This document shows positions 23,236 to 34,388 of a stretch of DNA of 64,000 bases, piece after piece. Below the pieces are notes generated by a model, which was not told the origin of the DNA, searched no databases, and saw only the letters and a list, made by a program, of their open reading frames with translations. The first letter of the stretch is position 1; every line of letters begins with the position of its first letter. The translations under genes were made by a program, and so were the position numbers. This stretch comes from Sanguinoderma infundibulare (taxonomy: Eukaryota > Basidiomycota > Agaricomycetes > Polyporales > Polyporaceae): the NCBI GenBank assembly GCA_032821775.1, contig JAVLRN010000007.1, positions 744,001-808,000 of the forward strand, given 5' to 3'.

Positions 23236-24234
23236 ATGCCTGCGGATCGTACCCCTGCAAAGAAAGTGCGGTCCCTTTCCCCTATCACGCCCAGGGCCTC
23301 AACGATCCCTATGGCTCCTGTGACACCGGAAAAAGAGGTATGCTCCTCTTCAGCCATCCAGATTGAAGTGACGCCAACTGATAGTATTTGTTAGGCAGAA
23401 AACAGTTACGCATGTGATCTCTGCGCGCGTTCCTTCGCGAAGAGACGTGCATTGGTCGCCCACCGGATGATACACAGTCCGGAGAAATTCGCATGCGATG
23501 GCTGCGAGCGTTCCTTCCATAGGATATGTGATTTGGTCAACCACAAGTTGACGCACAGTCTGGAGCAGTTCACATGCGATACCTGCAACCGTTCGTTCAG
23601 ATCCGGCTTTCAGTTAAGCCGCCACCAGGAGACGCCCTGCACTTTGAGGCGAACACGTAGTATGTACAGATGTGCACACGAAGGCTGCAAGTTTGCAAAC
23701 CTGAAATGCACCAATGTCGTCATTCATTTCATCTGTTGTCAGTGAGTACCGCTCCGAGACCTTCCGGATGACATGCATGCTGAATCACCGATCACGCGCA
23801 GCACGGACGACGATGAACGCTCGTTCGAGTGCCCCTTTACGCTTACGGATGCCTCGGGGAACGTCGCTAACTGCGAGTACAAGACAAAGAATCGGAGTAC
23901 GATGTCGAGGCACGAGAAGATCTGCCATGCAGGCGAGCAGCCGCGGGTTGAAGCACTACGCCAGCATTTAGACGTGCTCGACCATTATCGCGACCGCCAC
24001 TGCTTCATCCTCCCTTCCTCACCACGGCGAAAACCCGCTTCCTCTTCTTCGCAACCTAGAACCCCCATTTCCTCTTCATCGCGGCCAAATCCGCCCGCCT
24101 CTGTCCCACCAGCGTCATCCGCCGTTGCCGGACCCTCTACCCCGCCTCGTTCCCGCACTGAGTTAGCCACTGAACAGACTAGCCCAGTCGACAACTTTCC
24201 GCAGTTTCCGGGAGACCGAGACGTGTTGTTGTAG
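23236..24234 (+). CDS. C2H2 zinc-finger protein, duplicate copy B
   Basis: Three exons. The N-terminus (MPADRTPAKKVRSLSP) matches copy A nearly residue for residue. Exon 2 encodes fingers YACDLCARSFAKR...HRMIH, FACDGCERSFHR...HKLTH, FTCDTCNRSFRSG...HQETPC and YRCAHEGCKFAN...IHFIC. The last exon carries the same FECPFTLTDASGN Cys/His unit and a Ser/Pro tail. Differences from copy A: one finger (HRICDLVNHKLTH) is present only here. The copy-A finger ICKVCKHSY with its following intron is absent, fusing two exons in frame. The tail stops earlier, at 24234, because of a TAG where A has CAG. Likely a nuclear nucleic-acid-binding protein. The finger turnover suggests changing target specificity. 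Confidence 0.75.
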
Positions 24235-25281
24235 GAACCCACATCGGTGGACGGCCTATACATGTACAATATATGATCCACTATGTCGTATGCCTTATGC
24301 CACCATCCTTTTCCTTGCGTCCATATCCTTCGTGGACCTGCGAACACGGCGAGTCATCGGACGAGTCATGCCGGTCGTCAACGGTTCGATGAAGGTCGGT
24401 CTCTTTCGCAGTCGGGCGCCCGAGCGAGCAGGATGACGGTTGGGTATAGCGCTTGCACTCGTACTCGCATGCATTGGCACAGAAACGGCATATGTATTAT
24501 CAATACCATGATCCACTCTGTATTTGCCCACGTCATGTGCAGCACCCCGGTCGTGGGAGGCGACCTGGGCATCTAGTTCGTATCCTTGTGAAGCACTGTG
24601 ACGATGGTCTATTGTACGACACTTGAACGGCCCAGCACCGCGACCCTTCATCCAGGAGCGCTATACCTGTATCTGAACGTCGACATCTCGCCATCAGCAA
24701 GCTTAACGGACGACTGCAAAGCAGCATGGCGCCGTCGCGACTCGCGACCTTGGCTTGTTCATGTTGCTGGTAACATAGCCGATGATGCCCGCCCCGAGCT
24801 CTTTTCCCCGGTAACGTCCTCGTGTAGCTGACGTCTTGTTGGACCCCTGATACTGCGAGACCTACTAGAACCGTTCGGAATATTGAATTTCTGATCTGAG
24901 AAGCTACGGACGGGGATCCGTCGATGGCCCTGTATCGGCTAATGCCCTTAACCCAGTGTTTGGATCGGCAACTTTTGCGGCGGCGTGGAAAGACTGGGCG
25001 GATAATCACTGTGCCTAAGCGTCGGTATGAGCAACATCAATCATAGCCATGGGAGCGGACGCTGACACTTCCAACTTAACCCTTCGCCCACAGGTGGGCG
25101 CCAACAATAAGGGACGGGATTGCGACCCGACCAATCGAGGAGGCTGACAAAAGTTCCCCCCCATCGTTCCAAACATTGTCCTATGCATTCTCTGCTATGA
25201 GCGACCAAGCCGAAGCCACACTTGAATCTACCCAGCCCTGCTCGTCCAATCAAGAATGTTCGCTAGAGGATAACGATGGTT
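24235..25281. other. Intergenic, no gene supported
   Basis: The first 300 bp are the downstream end of the segmental duplication. Beyond 24.6 kb there are only short random frames. No repeat, RNA gene or promoter signature was noticed. Confidence 0.4.
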
Positions 25282-25525
25282 AGCGCAATTGCCTCTCCCT
25301 CGCACGCACTTCCAGCGGCTCACCGCACATCCTGGAAGCCAAATCCATCTTGTCGAATAACAGCACGCTGTACGAGTCGGCCCAGGGCAGCGGGAAGACA
25401 GCCGATGCGGAGAAGGAGAAGAAGACGATGAAGCTCAGCGATTCGGCGACGTCCTTCGCGAAGAAATCAAAGGAGGAAGGCTGGTTTGCGCCCACCGCAA
25501 CGCGACCGTCACTTGGCGGCATCTA
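25282..25525 (+). CDS. Possible C-terminal exon of an unrecognised gene
   Basis: An open stretch without its own ATG encodes a soluble, Lys/Ser-rich segment (HILEAKSILSNNSTLYESAQ, then KKSKEEGWFAPTATRPSLGG) ending in TAA at 25525. Composition and codon use look coding, and the stretch reads better than its antisense frame. No upstream exon was identified, so it may be a last exon or a leftover fragment. No family is recognised. Confidence 0.3.
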
Positions 25526-25922
25526 AACGTCGTGAGTACTGGCTGTCCGAGTTCTGCGGTGACAGTTCGAGGCTTACCGAGGATGGGATCCACCAGGTCT
25601 CCGTGTGGATGGATTGCATCTTTTGCTGAGCGTGCGCATGCAGCGTACTTAACGATTAGTACTGGCCGTGTTGAGAGGTTTTCAGCCTTGAACGAGCAGA
25701 GTGACAATGGCTCTCATACACATAAATTCGAGGGAAGATGGCATACAACCGAGGCATAACGCCCCAAAACCGCTGTTCGCGGGCAGCGGTATTCATAATG
25801 CGTCTGGGCAGACCTGTTGCAGATCCGTGCCGGATGAGAGTACAGGGGAAACGCGACCCAGGCGGGTCCGTGAGCTCAGATCGACAAATCGACACAGAAG
25901 GGATGGGATAAAGACGTACGCC

Positions 25923-26426
25923 CTAACCTCTTCCCATATGTCGACCCTTCTTCGACGAGGAAGGAGGATCGCTGGCGCTGCTACATGCCTGTGGAGGTGA
26001 AGCAGCAGCGGTTGTCTTCTTGTCTTTCTTCCTTTTCTCCTTCACTTTCTTGGCCTTGTCGCTCTTCGGGTTCTTCGCGGGGACGGACGCGCCGAATCCC
26101 CACGCGCTCGAGAGCGACCCGAATGCCTGCTCGTAGTCCTTGGGGGGCTCGTTAGGGTTGGTGGGATATGTTTCGGACTGAGGCGTCGTTCTGGGGTACG
26201 GGCGAGAGGCGGTCGGTTGGGAAGGAGAAGAGGAAGGAGTATTTGTTTTGGTTGTGCTGTCCTGTTATCGACGACGGTTCATGAGACCGAGTACTGCATT
26301 CATGAAAGTGGGGATCAGACGTACGACGGTCAGAAGGTGCGCAGTCGACGTGGTCGGAGTGACCGTGCGTTCTGTGTCTGTGGAAGCGAGGGTGCTGACA
26401 GAGGCGGCGGGATCTATGGTCGACAT
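25923..26426 (-). CDS. Small unrecognised Lys-rich protein
   Basis: The start is probably ATG at 26426 (MSTIDPAASVSTLASTDTER), followed by a short hydrophobic stretch TAHLLTVVRLIPTFMNAVL. A second open segment then encodes Ser/Pro/Thr-rich sequence, YEQAFGSLSSAWGFGASVP, a strongly basic KKVKEKRKKDKKTT block, and an end at 25923. Joining the two requires a very short intron near 26.27 kb (GTACTC...ATAACAG, 33 nt), so the junction is uncertain. An upstream ATG at 26522 would add 32 residues. The basic block could be a nuclear or nucleolar signal. I do not recognise the family. Confidence 0.45.
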
Positions 26427-26522
26427 TATGAGAAGATAGAGCGGTAAGAATTCGTGCAGCGGGGATGGTAACGCTTGCGTAGCTCGAATACAGCGGGTGG
26501 GCTGGGAGGTTGCGGTGGACAA

Positions 26523-27279
26523 TGGTTGGGGTTTTTAAAAGCGAAAGAACTGCCCGTTAACAGGCATCATGTCTGACTCACCCAGAGATCATATCGAATA
26601 CATCACGCTGCCGACAGTGCAAGAGTGCTATCTGCGCCCGAAATTAGCGGAGTGCCACAAACGGGAGCTTCGGAACACCTACACATGCGCTCCACCGCAG
26701 TACCGGAGGACAATTGAGTATCAAATGGTTGAAGGTACACAAAGAGGTGATTCAAGTTCGGGTTGAAAGAGTCAGGTCAGGAACAACAAAGTCCGACCGG
26801 TGCCGCCCTTTGGACGCCCATCGGACCGGGGATTTCAAAACGTGACGACTGCGTCGCTTTCGTTTTCAAGTTGGAGGATTCAACACACTGGTTGTCTCCA
26901 CGGGACACCATGTGGACACGACGGCACCGAAGTTGCGGGTGTTCGAGTCAACATGACTCTCCCGGCTGGCATCACCGCGGTGCAGGCATCCTCTGGCAGG
27001 TGTCAGGAGCACTGAGAGAAGGTTCTCATTGCCTCGCCACATCGGTGGGTTTGTCAGTACATACGTACTCATCCGTGCACTCATGAGCCTCGCACGGACG
27101 GAGTAGATCTGTCAGATGGTATGAGCTGCAGGGTCAGAGATCACCCGGTGATGTTTGTGACCTGTTTCCTTCCCTCCGAGTCGACGAGTGCTTCTCTCTG
27201 GTGGTATGCGGCATATCCTACATCCCGTACTTCCATCCTGCTTTTACACACTGTAATCCACGCCTTGTCAAATGGTGGG
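26523..27279. other. Intergenic, no gene supported
   Basis: Only short frames occur here. The one starting at 26569 (66 codons) shows no domain. The region contains the 3' flank of the oxygenase gene. Confidence 0.4.
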
Positions 27280-28910
27280 CTAGTGGCCGTACGTCGCCTT
27301 TAGCCTCGACTTGACGTACTCTCCTGCGGTGATGACCTTGTACTTCGGCGGTCTATCTGGCGAAACGCAGCTGGGTATCGGCTGAAGGAAATGTCAGGAA
27401 TCGACGCGCCGTCGTGGGCGGCGGAGCCATCACTCACTTCCAGCCGCACATGGTAATCGGTGCCGAAGAAGAGGGGGATGGAGTAGCGACGGACGCCGCT
27501 TCGATTGATCGCCCGATGGACCGTGGATTTGAAGACGTCATCTGCAGTAGACGTTTTGGGTTAGACGTGAGAGAAGGGGCGGGAAGAAACAGGAAGACGG
27601 ACTCGTCCAGCGAGCGAACTGATCGCCGAGGCTGCCCGTCACCAATCAGTCGCCGGTCGTGTTGCAAATGGAAACTGTTCTGGCAACTTACTTGACCACG
27701 AGCGTCCCGGGGATGGGCGGCGCGTCGACCCACTTGTTCTGCTTGTTCAAGACTTGCAGGGCCTGTATTCTGGGCTCTTGCCAGAGGATGGTGAAGCACT
27801 GCGGAAGGATATCTTCGGTATGAGTCCGGTGCCCACAACGCCGACGATGGATGAGCGAATACCTCCCAGCTGTATATTCCGATGTGCAACCAGATCAGTG
27901 CATCATTGGTGGCACAACATGCACGACGGTATGACGTACTCAGTGTGCGCCCCGATTCCGATGACTCTGTCGTCCACCCGCCCCGTCTGCGGAGGGTAGT
28001 GCAGGACACGCATGAGGGCCGCAGCGTTCTTCGTCTGCGCGGAGATGCTAGTTTAGTACGCAGCAGGACAAGACACCATCGTGCGCGCGTGAAATGCCAC
28101 AGACCTTATCGTCGAAGAAACCCTCTGGCAAGTCCAGCGCGAGCGCAAAGAGGGGGAATAGCTTCCGACCGAGGTTCACTGCTGCGTGGCTGCGGACGCT
28201 CAGCTCTTGCAAAGATAATGCTCATGGATGACGATTGGGCGCGGCTCACTAGTATCTGAGGACGGACTCCCTGAAGCCCGGACAGTCCGCGTTGGAAGGC
28301 CAATTATTGGCTCCAGCCATGACACCGTCGTCGGCGCGCTTCTCGTCATCGGCACGAGCATCGAGCTCCTCCCACCCGAATTCGAAGCCTTCGTGCATGT
28401 CGCCGTTGTTCCCGGGGTCGTTGTTGCTGCTCAGGACGGGGTTATACCCCTTAAAGTTCGCGGTTTTAGTCATATCGAGCTGTGCTCCTGAGATCGGTAT
28501 ACGGGCGATGAGAACCTGCAACTCAGGGACGCACCTCCATCTTCGTCTCGAGGGGGAGGGAGAAGAAGGCCTTTGAGGCGGAGAAGGCACCGTCGATCGT
28601 ATCTCCTGGTATCCCGTGGTTCGAAACTGGCCTCGAGGGATGAGCGCTATGTGCTAGATAACGTTTCCGTGCTACATACCATACAGGAAGCCCACGTTCA
28701 TGCACGCATTACGGACGTCTTCAACCAAGGCCGCTCGGACCGCGGGGTCATTGCTGTCGATGTTCTTCAGATCGCTAGAGGCATGATAAAACAGCATCGG
28801 TGAAGTTAGGCTGCGGCTGCGGCGACACTGTGCGGAATACGCTACATGACCGGTATGTTCCTGAATGCCTCCGCCGACTCTGCTGTATGCGCAGCGTTCA
28901 CGAGGGACAT
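27280..28910 (-). CDS. 2-oxoglutarate/Fe(II)-dependent oxygenase (isopenicillin N synthase-like)
   Basis: About nine exons join to an intact DIOX_N plus 2OG-FeII_Oxy protein of roughly 345 residues. The start at 28910 gives MSLVNAAHTAESAEAFRNIP, and after an intron IPVIDLKNID and FLYVSNHGIPGDTID (the conserved NHGIP). Then come the KGYNP segment, LFPLFALALDLPEGFFDDK, and the iron-binding HxD (GIGAHTDWE, with Asp created across an intron). The distal His lies in STVHRAI, and the 2OG-binding RxS in RRYSIPLFF. Family enzymes hydroxylate, desaturate or cyclise small molecules and are frequent in fungal secondary metabolism. The substrate cannot be read from sequence. It lies 308 bp downstream of a P450 gene on the same strand. 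One donor (GTCCGT near 27.6 kb) is weak. Confidence 0.88.
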
Positions 28911-29217
28911 TGTGGTTGTGGGAGGCTGCCAGATGCAGGAACGACGTTACCGTTGGCGGAGCGGACAAGAGCCCAGGCGTCCAGTAATCGGGATTCAAAC
29001 TCCGTACCGTGTGAATGTGGCCCAGCACGGACAATGTTGGGACGATGTCATCGAAACCAAAGTGCTTCAAGCTCTGCGGAGATTCGAACCGAAGAGAGCA
29101 AGCGAAACCTAAGCGAATACACAAGACTGAAAGGTGCAAAGGTAAGTAAACTACAGTATTAAAGGGCTAAAACTACAGGAGGACGAGGACAGCCAAATGG
29201 GCTGCGGAGACACCGTC

Positions 29218-31479
29218 TCAGGTGGACGCCTCCGGGGTGTAGGGGATGACGAGCAAAGGACATTGGCTACCCTCGCGGTGCTTGCCCATGACATACGGAC
29301 GCGTCAACACGCTGTTGAAAGCGCATCAGCCGGATGATCTGCCACACATTCCGCCATTGAAGAGAAACATACACGTTCGCCTTCCCGACCTTGTCACTCT
29401 CCGCGAACTTGAAGTGCGTGACGAGGATGAACACGAACATCTTGATCTCGATGATCGAGAACTTCAATCCGATGCAAGACTACGCCCACGTATACACACA
29501 TGAGCAAATCGCCGTCTGCAACAGCTACCCACAGCATTCCGTAGGCCAGAACACACTCACCCTGGGACCCGCGGAGAACGTGAGGATGTTGTTATACAAC
29601 CCTGGCTGAGCCTTCACCGCCTCCGGCAGGTTATCCCACCGATCGGGCCTAAGAACAACACAATTAGAGACCATACATCAATACAATCGCGATCGAGTTG
29701 TACACTCACTTGAACTGCCACCCGTCCGAGCCCCACACGCCCCGATCGAGGTTAAACGCCTCGATCGGGACGTGCACGCAGCTGCCCTTCGGCATCAAAA
29801 ACTCCATCGCCTCCTCGGTCCCGCCATCCGGCGTGCTGAGCTTCACGGGTGTCGCCGTGGGCACGACGTCGTCCTGCGTCGCGACGCGGATCGACGAGTG
29901 CACGGGCGGGATGAGCCGCAGCGTCTCGCGGACGACGTTCTCGAGGTATGGGAGCGCGGCGACCTTGGCGTATAACGACGCGATCTCGTCCTGCGTAAGG
30001 GACTCGAGCGGCACGGCGGGTGCGATGGCGAGGAGCTCGGCGCGGAGGCGGGCCTGGACGACGGGGTAGACGGAGAGGAGGTAGAGGATCCAGGTAAGGG
30101 AGAGCGAGCTTGTGTCGGAGCCGGCGAACATGAAGGTATTGATGTTGTGGAGAATGTCCTCGTCCGAGATCCGTTGGTCGGGCGGGAGATCGACTGCGAC
30201 GTTTGACCGGACTGCGTATGTAAATGAGATTAGCGGATGATCCATCCACGTCCGAATTGACGAGCACGCACGAAGGGCGCTCAGGAGGTCCCTGCCTCCG
30301 TACACGCTTCCGGCTTTCTCGGCCTCCTCGATCTTGCGCTTCTTCTCCTGGATGAGTCGACCTGCAACTCTCTTGATGACTTCTTGGCATTTCTTCACGA
30401 CGCCGTAACGCGGGCCCGGCTGCGAGCACTAGTTCAGAACATGTGTTTTGACATGAACGAGGAGGACTCACAGCGAATCTGTCCAAGAATGGGGCATACG
30501 TAATAGCGAGTTCCCATAAACCCCCGCCTTGCTGGGAGACAGCGATCTCAAACATCTCCTTATATGCGGAAAAAAGTTCGTTCGACTCGTCATGAATGGC
30601 ATTAAAGTGATAGTCGAAGCCTAAGCCGCCGCCATCAACGCCTATCCCTGGCAACTGACAACAAGCAACGCGCACCTGCAAGTCCAATAACGTCAAAAGT
30701 TGCCCGGGAAACCCAATGGCACACGTCCAGCCTTGCTCCTCCACCGTGCTTCCCACCTTCTGGGCCATCCTGCGCCTCAGCGATGAGCGCCAGCCATCTA
30801 TCCCTCAGTTCTACGCCCTTCTGGAACGTGACGGGTACCAAGGCACGCATGTTCTGGATTGAGAACGCGGGCGTCCCGACCCGGCGCTGGCGTTTGTGCA
30901 TCTGGCCCTCGGCGGCGAGCATGCCGACTCCTATAAGGCCGGAGATGAGGGCACGCGACTGCCACGGCTTCTCGTAGATGGTTGAGTGCTTGAGGATGTG
31001 GGCGAGCGAGACGGGATCGAGCGTGAACAGACGTTGGTCCCACTGCGCCCGGGACGTGTTTAAGGACAAAGCGAATGTGGTGGATCTGATCACTCACTGG
31101 TAGGAAACCGCGTATCCGCAAGTTACGGCCATAATGTTTCACGAATGCTTCGTGTACTCGGGGTGACCTTGATGGGCTACAAAGGCAGATGTCAGCGACT
31201 TGTGCTTTTAGGCGCCCGCCAATGTGCCCTCGTTCGAAAGGGGCCAAAGACTCGGGAGGAAGTAGGAAAGAAAGCCAGATGGAAGGATGCGGTTAAAGAG
31301 AAGACTTACTCCAGGACCAACCCCATATGATTCCCAAAGAAACTGCGCACCGGCGGACCGGGGAGTCGGCGTAGTGGATTCCATTGGGGCTCGAGGACTG
31401 CGAGGTAGAAGAGGTAGCTAGCACCTGCTGCCACAACGGCAACTAGAGCGGTGGAGAAGACTGCAGGTAAAGATTCCAT
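29218..31479 (-). CDS. Cytochrome P450 monooxygenase, membrane-anchored
   Basis: The start at 31479 gives an N-terminal anchor (LPAVFSTALVAVVAAGASYL) and the proline hinge RRLPGPPVRSFFGNH. The C-helix region reads AAEGQMHKRQRRVGTPAF. The I-helix is FMFAGSDTSSLSLTW, with the AGxDT oxygen-activation motif; ENVVRETLR supplies ExxR. The haem loop FSAGPRSCIG is complete once a GTGAGT...GCGTAG intron is removed, and KANVVLTRPYVMGK ends the protein at the TGA at 29218. All family signatures are intact. A class II P450 works at the endoplasmic reticulum with cytochrome P450 reductase, inserting one oxygen atom into a lipophilic substrate. Clan and CYP family cannot be assigned without alignment. The 2OG oxygenase sits downstream in tandem. 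Confidence 0.9.
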
Positions 31480-31780
31480 TAGACGGTGTATGTGTGGCAG
31501 GGGAAATGAAGAGATAAATACCCAAGTGTGAAAATCCGCAGGATGTCTTATTGTCTGGACAAACAATGGCGGCTTGACAAACAGCGAGTTTGATGGGCGC
31601 ATACAAGAGGCTGGATCCACATCCAGTCGAATCCAGGCATACTGAGCATATGCAGTGAGAGCGCAAGATGCATGTGTACGAGTGGGAGCTATGTTCGACA
31701 ACGCAGAGGCTACACTCGGCCTCGTCGTCGTCGTCCGACAAGCGCCAAACGGCACAAATTCCAAATAAGGCAACGGCCTC
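31480..31780. promoter_or_regulatory. Presumed P450 promoter region
   Basis: Spacer between the P450 start codon and an F-box-like remnant. No TATA box or repeated element stands out. Confidence 0.3.
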
Positions 31781-32322
31781 TCGGCCCGATTCTCCTGCAC
31801 AAGCTCAACTTCTTCGAGGAGTACTTAGGTCGGGCTTGTAGATGTAGTACACATAAGTACATGGTGAAGACAATAAATAAACTGGAAGGAGGAGTGCGCC
31901 GCTGGCGAATCGGCCGAGGTGCGTCCATGTAGAAGGGGTCGAACTCAACCTCCACACCATCTTTCATCGTCTGAACGAACTGCGGGTACATGCAGAACCT
32001 TTGCCACTCGTGGGGAAGGATGTCGCCATCAAACGCTTAGTGCAACGCCGCAAAACGTTCTTCGCTAGATTGGCCTACTCACATAAAGATGGGGTGCTGT
32101 TTCCCGCCCACCCCAACCCCAACCAATGATGGTCCAAGTCTTCACTATCATGAAAGCTGAGAATAGATGGAGGATGTCTTCGAGGATCCGGAGAGCTGGC
32201 CGGTTGAAACTCCTGCAGGCCAATGCCATATGTATTTGCAAGTGTCTCGGTTCCTGAATCGGAGACATAGTCGGGGTTATCTTATCTCTTGATCTCAGAC
32301 ACTCCGCGCAAACCTTATCCAT
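31781..32322 (-). pseudogene. F-box-like protein remnant
   Basis: Two minus-strand pieces look like the two ends of a short F-box-type protein. The upstream one (from 32322) has the helix ALACRSFNRPALRILEDIL, typical of basidiomycete F-box domains. The downstream one reads GDILPHEWQRFCMYPQFVQT then FDPFYMDAPRPIRQ. The leucine-rich body expected between them is missing, and the joining splice is unclear, so this is most likely a truncated copy. F-box proteins recruit substrates to SCF ubiquitin ligases. Confidence is low because only the helix pattern supports the call. Confidence 0.35.
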
Positions 32323-32413
32323 GACTACTCTGCCACACGTTTGAACGACTTACTTGCATCGTCCTCGTTGCTTGTAGCCTTGGATCACTCTTGATACATC
32401 CCACCATAACGAT

Positions 32414-33448
32414 ATGGTCCTTTTCTTTACATCGGCAGGTAACTCAGCGATACAACATGCAAACTAGTGCTTGCTCATTTTGTTCACACTGCAGCCCAGG
32501 ACCCACCTGTTACGATCTACATGGGCAAGGACAAGTTCGAGAGTGAGCGACCTGGTCCCTTGCGAGATGCTGAACCGACCTGTAGATATCGTGCACAGAT
32601 GAGGACCTGATCAAGTATGCATGGCCACAGGATGTATGGTTCCACGTCGACAAGCTCTCCTCCGCGCACGTCTACGTCCGGATGCCTGAGGGCATGACGT
32701 GGGATTCAATCCCAGAACCGGTCCTCATCGACTGCGCTCAACTGGTCAAGGCAAACTCCATCGAAGGTATCCAGCTCAACTTCTGCCCTCTCTCGTGTAT
32801 CGTCATCAGCTGACGCGGATAAGTCGCCAGGAAACAAGAAGGATAACGTGGGAATCATCTGGACACCAGCGGACAACTTGAAGGTCGCCATGCAACTCAA
32901 TGTCCCATAATTGTCGCTCACTGTACTCTCTCGAACAGAAAACCGGCGACATGGCTGTCGGCCAAGTCTCGTTCCACAACGACCAACGCGTAGGTGCTCC
33001 TCTTCGGGAAGTATGCGGCGCTTGTTGATTATCCGTAGGTCAAGCGAAGTATGTCCCCCTGCCACTTAATGTCCAGTTCGAACACCCATCAACAGGATGT
33101 CATTTGCAGTACATGTTGCCAAGCGCGAGAACGTCATCGTCAACCGGCTGAACAAGACCAAGGTCGAGCGGCAGGTCGATCATGAACAGGAGCGCGTAGA
33201 TCGCATCAAGCAGGAAAACGCAGCGAAGCGGGGGGCTGCCGCTCAAAAGGTTCGAGCATTTCCTCACATCCATTTGGGCCCCTTTCTCGCATCTTTACAT
33301 TGGTGTGATGCAGAAGAAGGCCGACGCGGAGCTGGCAAGGGCACGAGAAGCAGAGAAAGCGGCGCGATTATACGACAACGTCCTCGGGGATGACGACGAA
33401 AGTCAGCCGCAGCAGTCTGTCCAGGAGATGATGGATGACTTCATGTAG
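32414..33448 (+). CDS. CCDC25: CCDC25/Jlp2-like NFACT-R (DUF814) protein
   Basis: The gene begins MVLFFTSA. Several 45-60 nt introns are removed to give [100 protein letters not shown] and a Lys/Glu-rich coiled C-terminus ending DDFM at 33448. This matches the NFACT-R fold of CCDC25 (yeast Jlp2) in order and length (about 210 residues). In animals CCDC25 is reported as a DNA sensor at the plasma membrane; the fungal function is unclear, and the fold is related to the NFACT family of ribosome quality control. The intron pair around 33.00-33.10 kb has two frame-compatible solutions. Confidence 0.85.
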
Positions 33449-34388
33449 GAAGGTGCGAATACCATTATCACGCTGAATGCTGCAGGGAGCGGGTCTCGCT
33501 GTTGTAAGATATGCTAATGGGCAGCCAGAATGCAGGTTATCTGTGTCATACACGCTTCGACCGTTGTGCGAAAGACATTCATCCCTTTCAAATGCTGAGG
33601 ATTCGTCAGCCGCTAACGAACTTGACTGTTGTCTTATTTGCGGATGGGGATGTGTCCCTCTTGCCCTTCCCCGAGTCGTGCAGCGCGCTGCTTCCGGCTC
33701 AACGTCAAACATGCGCCTAGAGCGGTGTCGCTGACCGTCGTTGCCACTCTGAGTCTTCCTTCTCGGAGGAAGGCTGCTGGGTGGCTTGCGCCTCAGTTTT
33801 CACATTGTCGCTCATAGCAGTGATTGGACGAGGTTCGATTTGTCGCAGCGAAAGTGCGTTTTCACTTGGGCTGGGTTGCTGAAAACCCTCCATATTATAC
33901 GCCGCCGCACAACGGAACTCGAAGTCTGCGGTCCTGGTGCCTGAGAGTCGTAAACCACCTTGGCCACAGCGCAAGGTAGAAAATCATCGGTCTGTGCATA
34001 CAACCTGGTGACAGATGACACCGACGCATCGAATCCCGTTACCTGGCGCTTCACTAGAACGTTCCTCCGGGTGGTGGCTGACTTGACAAAACTACCTTTG
34101 GGACGAGATTCCCACCCGGCCATAGGGAACGCGGTGGAAGGCAGAAAATGACAGCCTCCGCAAGCCCCTGCGGCGTTCACTGAGAGTCAGTTCTCGGTTC
34201 CGGGTCGGATGGATTGTCATCCGCTTGCTTGCCGAGGTGGCTGATCCAGGGCTGACCATCGGAGGACGACAAGCGTATATATAACGCAGGAGGCGACCAA
34301 GCCCTCCTTGTGCCTTCACGGAGCACGCTTCATCCCGATCGTCATCGCGCACATCCTCCCAGCCCTCGTCTTGTCATACTAGTTCAAC
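33449..34388. other. Intergenic with a possible short minus-strand ORF
   Basis: A minus-strand open frame ending at 33717 contains a Gln/Ser/Glu-rich 50-60 residue peptide (SDNVKTEAQATQQPSSEKED). Nothing supports its expression and no family is recognised. A TATATATAA near 34275, about 110 bp upstream of the next start codon, is a good TATA box for the oxidase gene that follows. Confidence 0.4.

Noticed and set aside
27280..28910. 2OG oxygenase as a TET/JBP-type DNA oxygenase linked with KDZ transposons
   Set aside because: It has the DIOX_N start (IPVIDL, NHGIP) and small-molecule oxygenase layout, and lies 16 kb outside the transposon.
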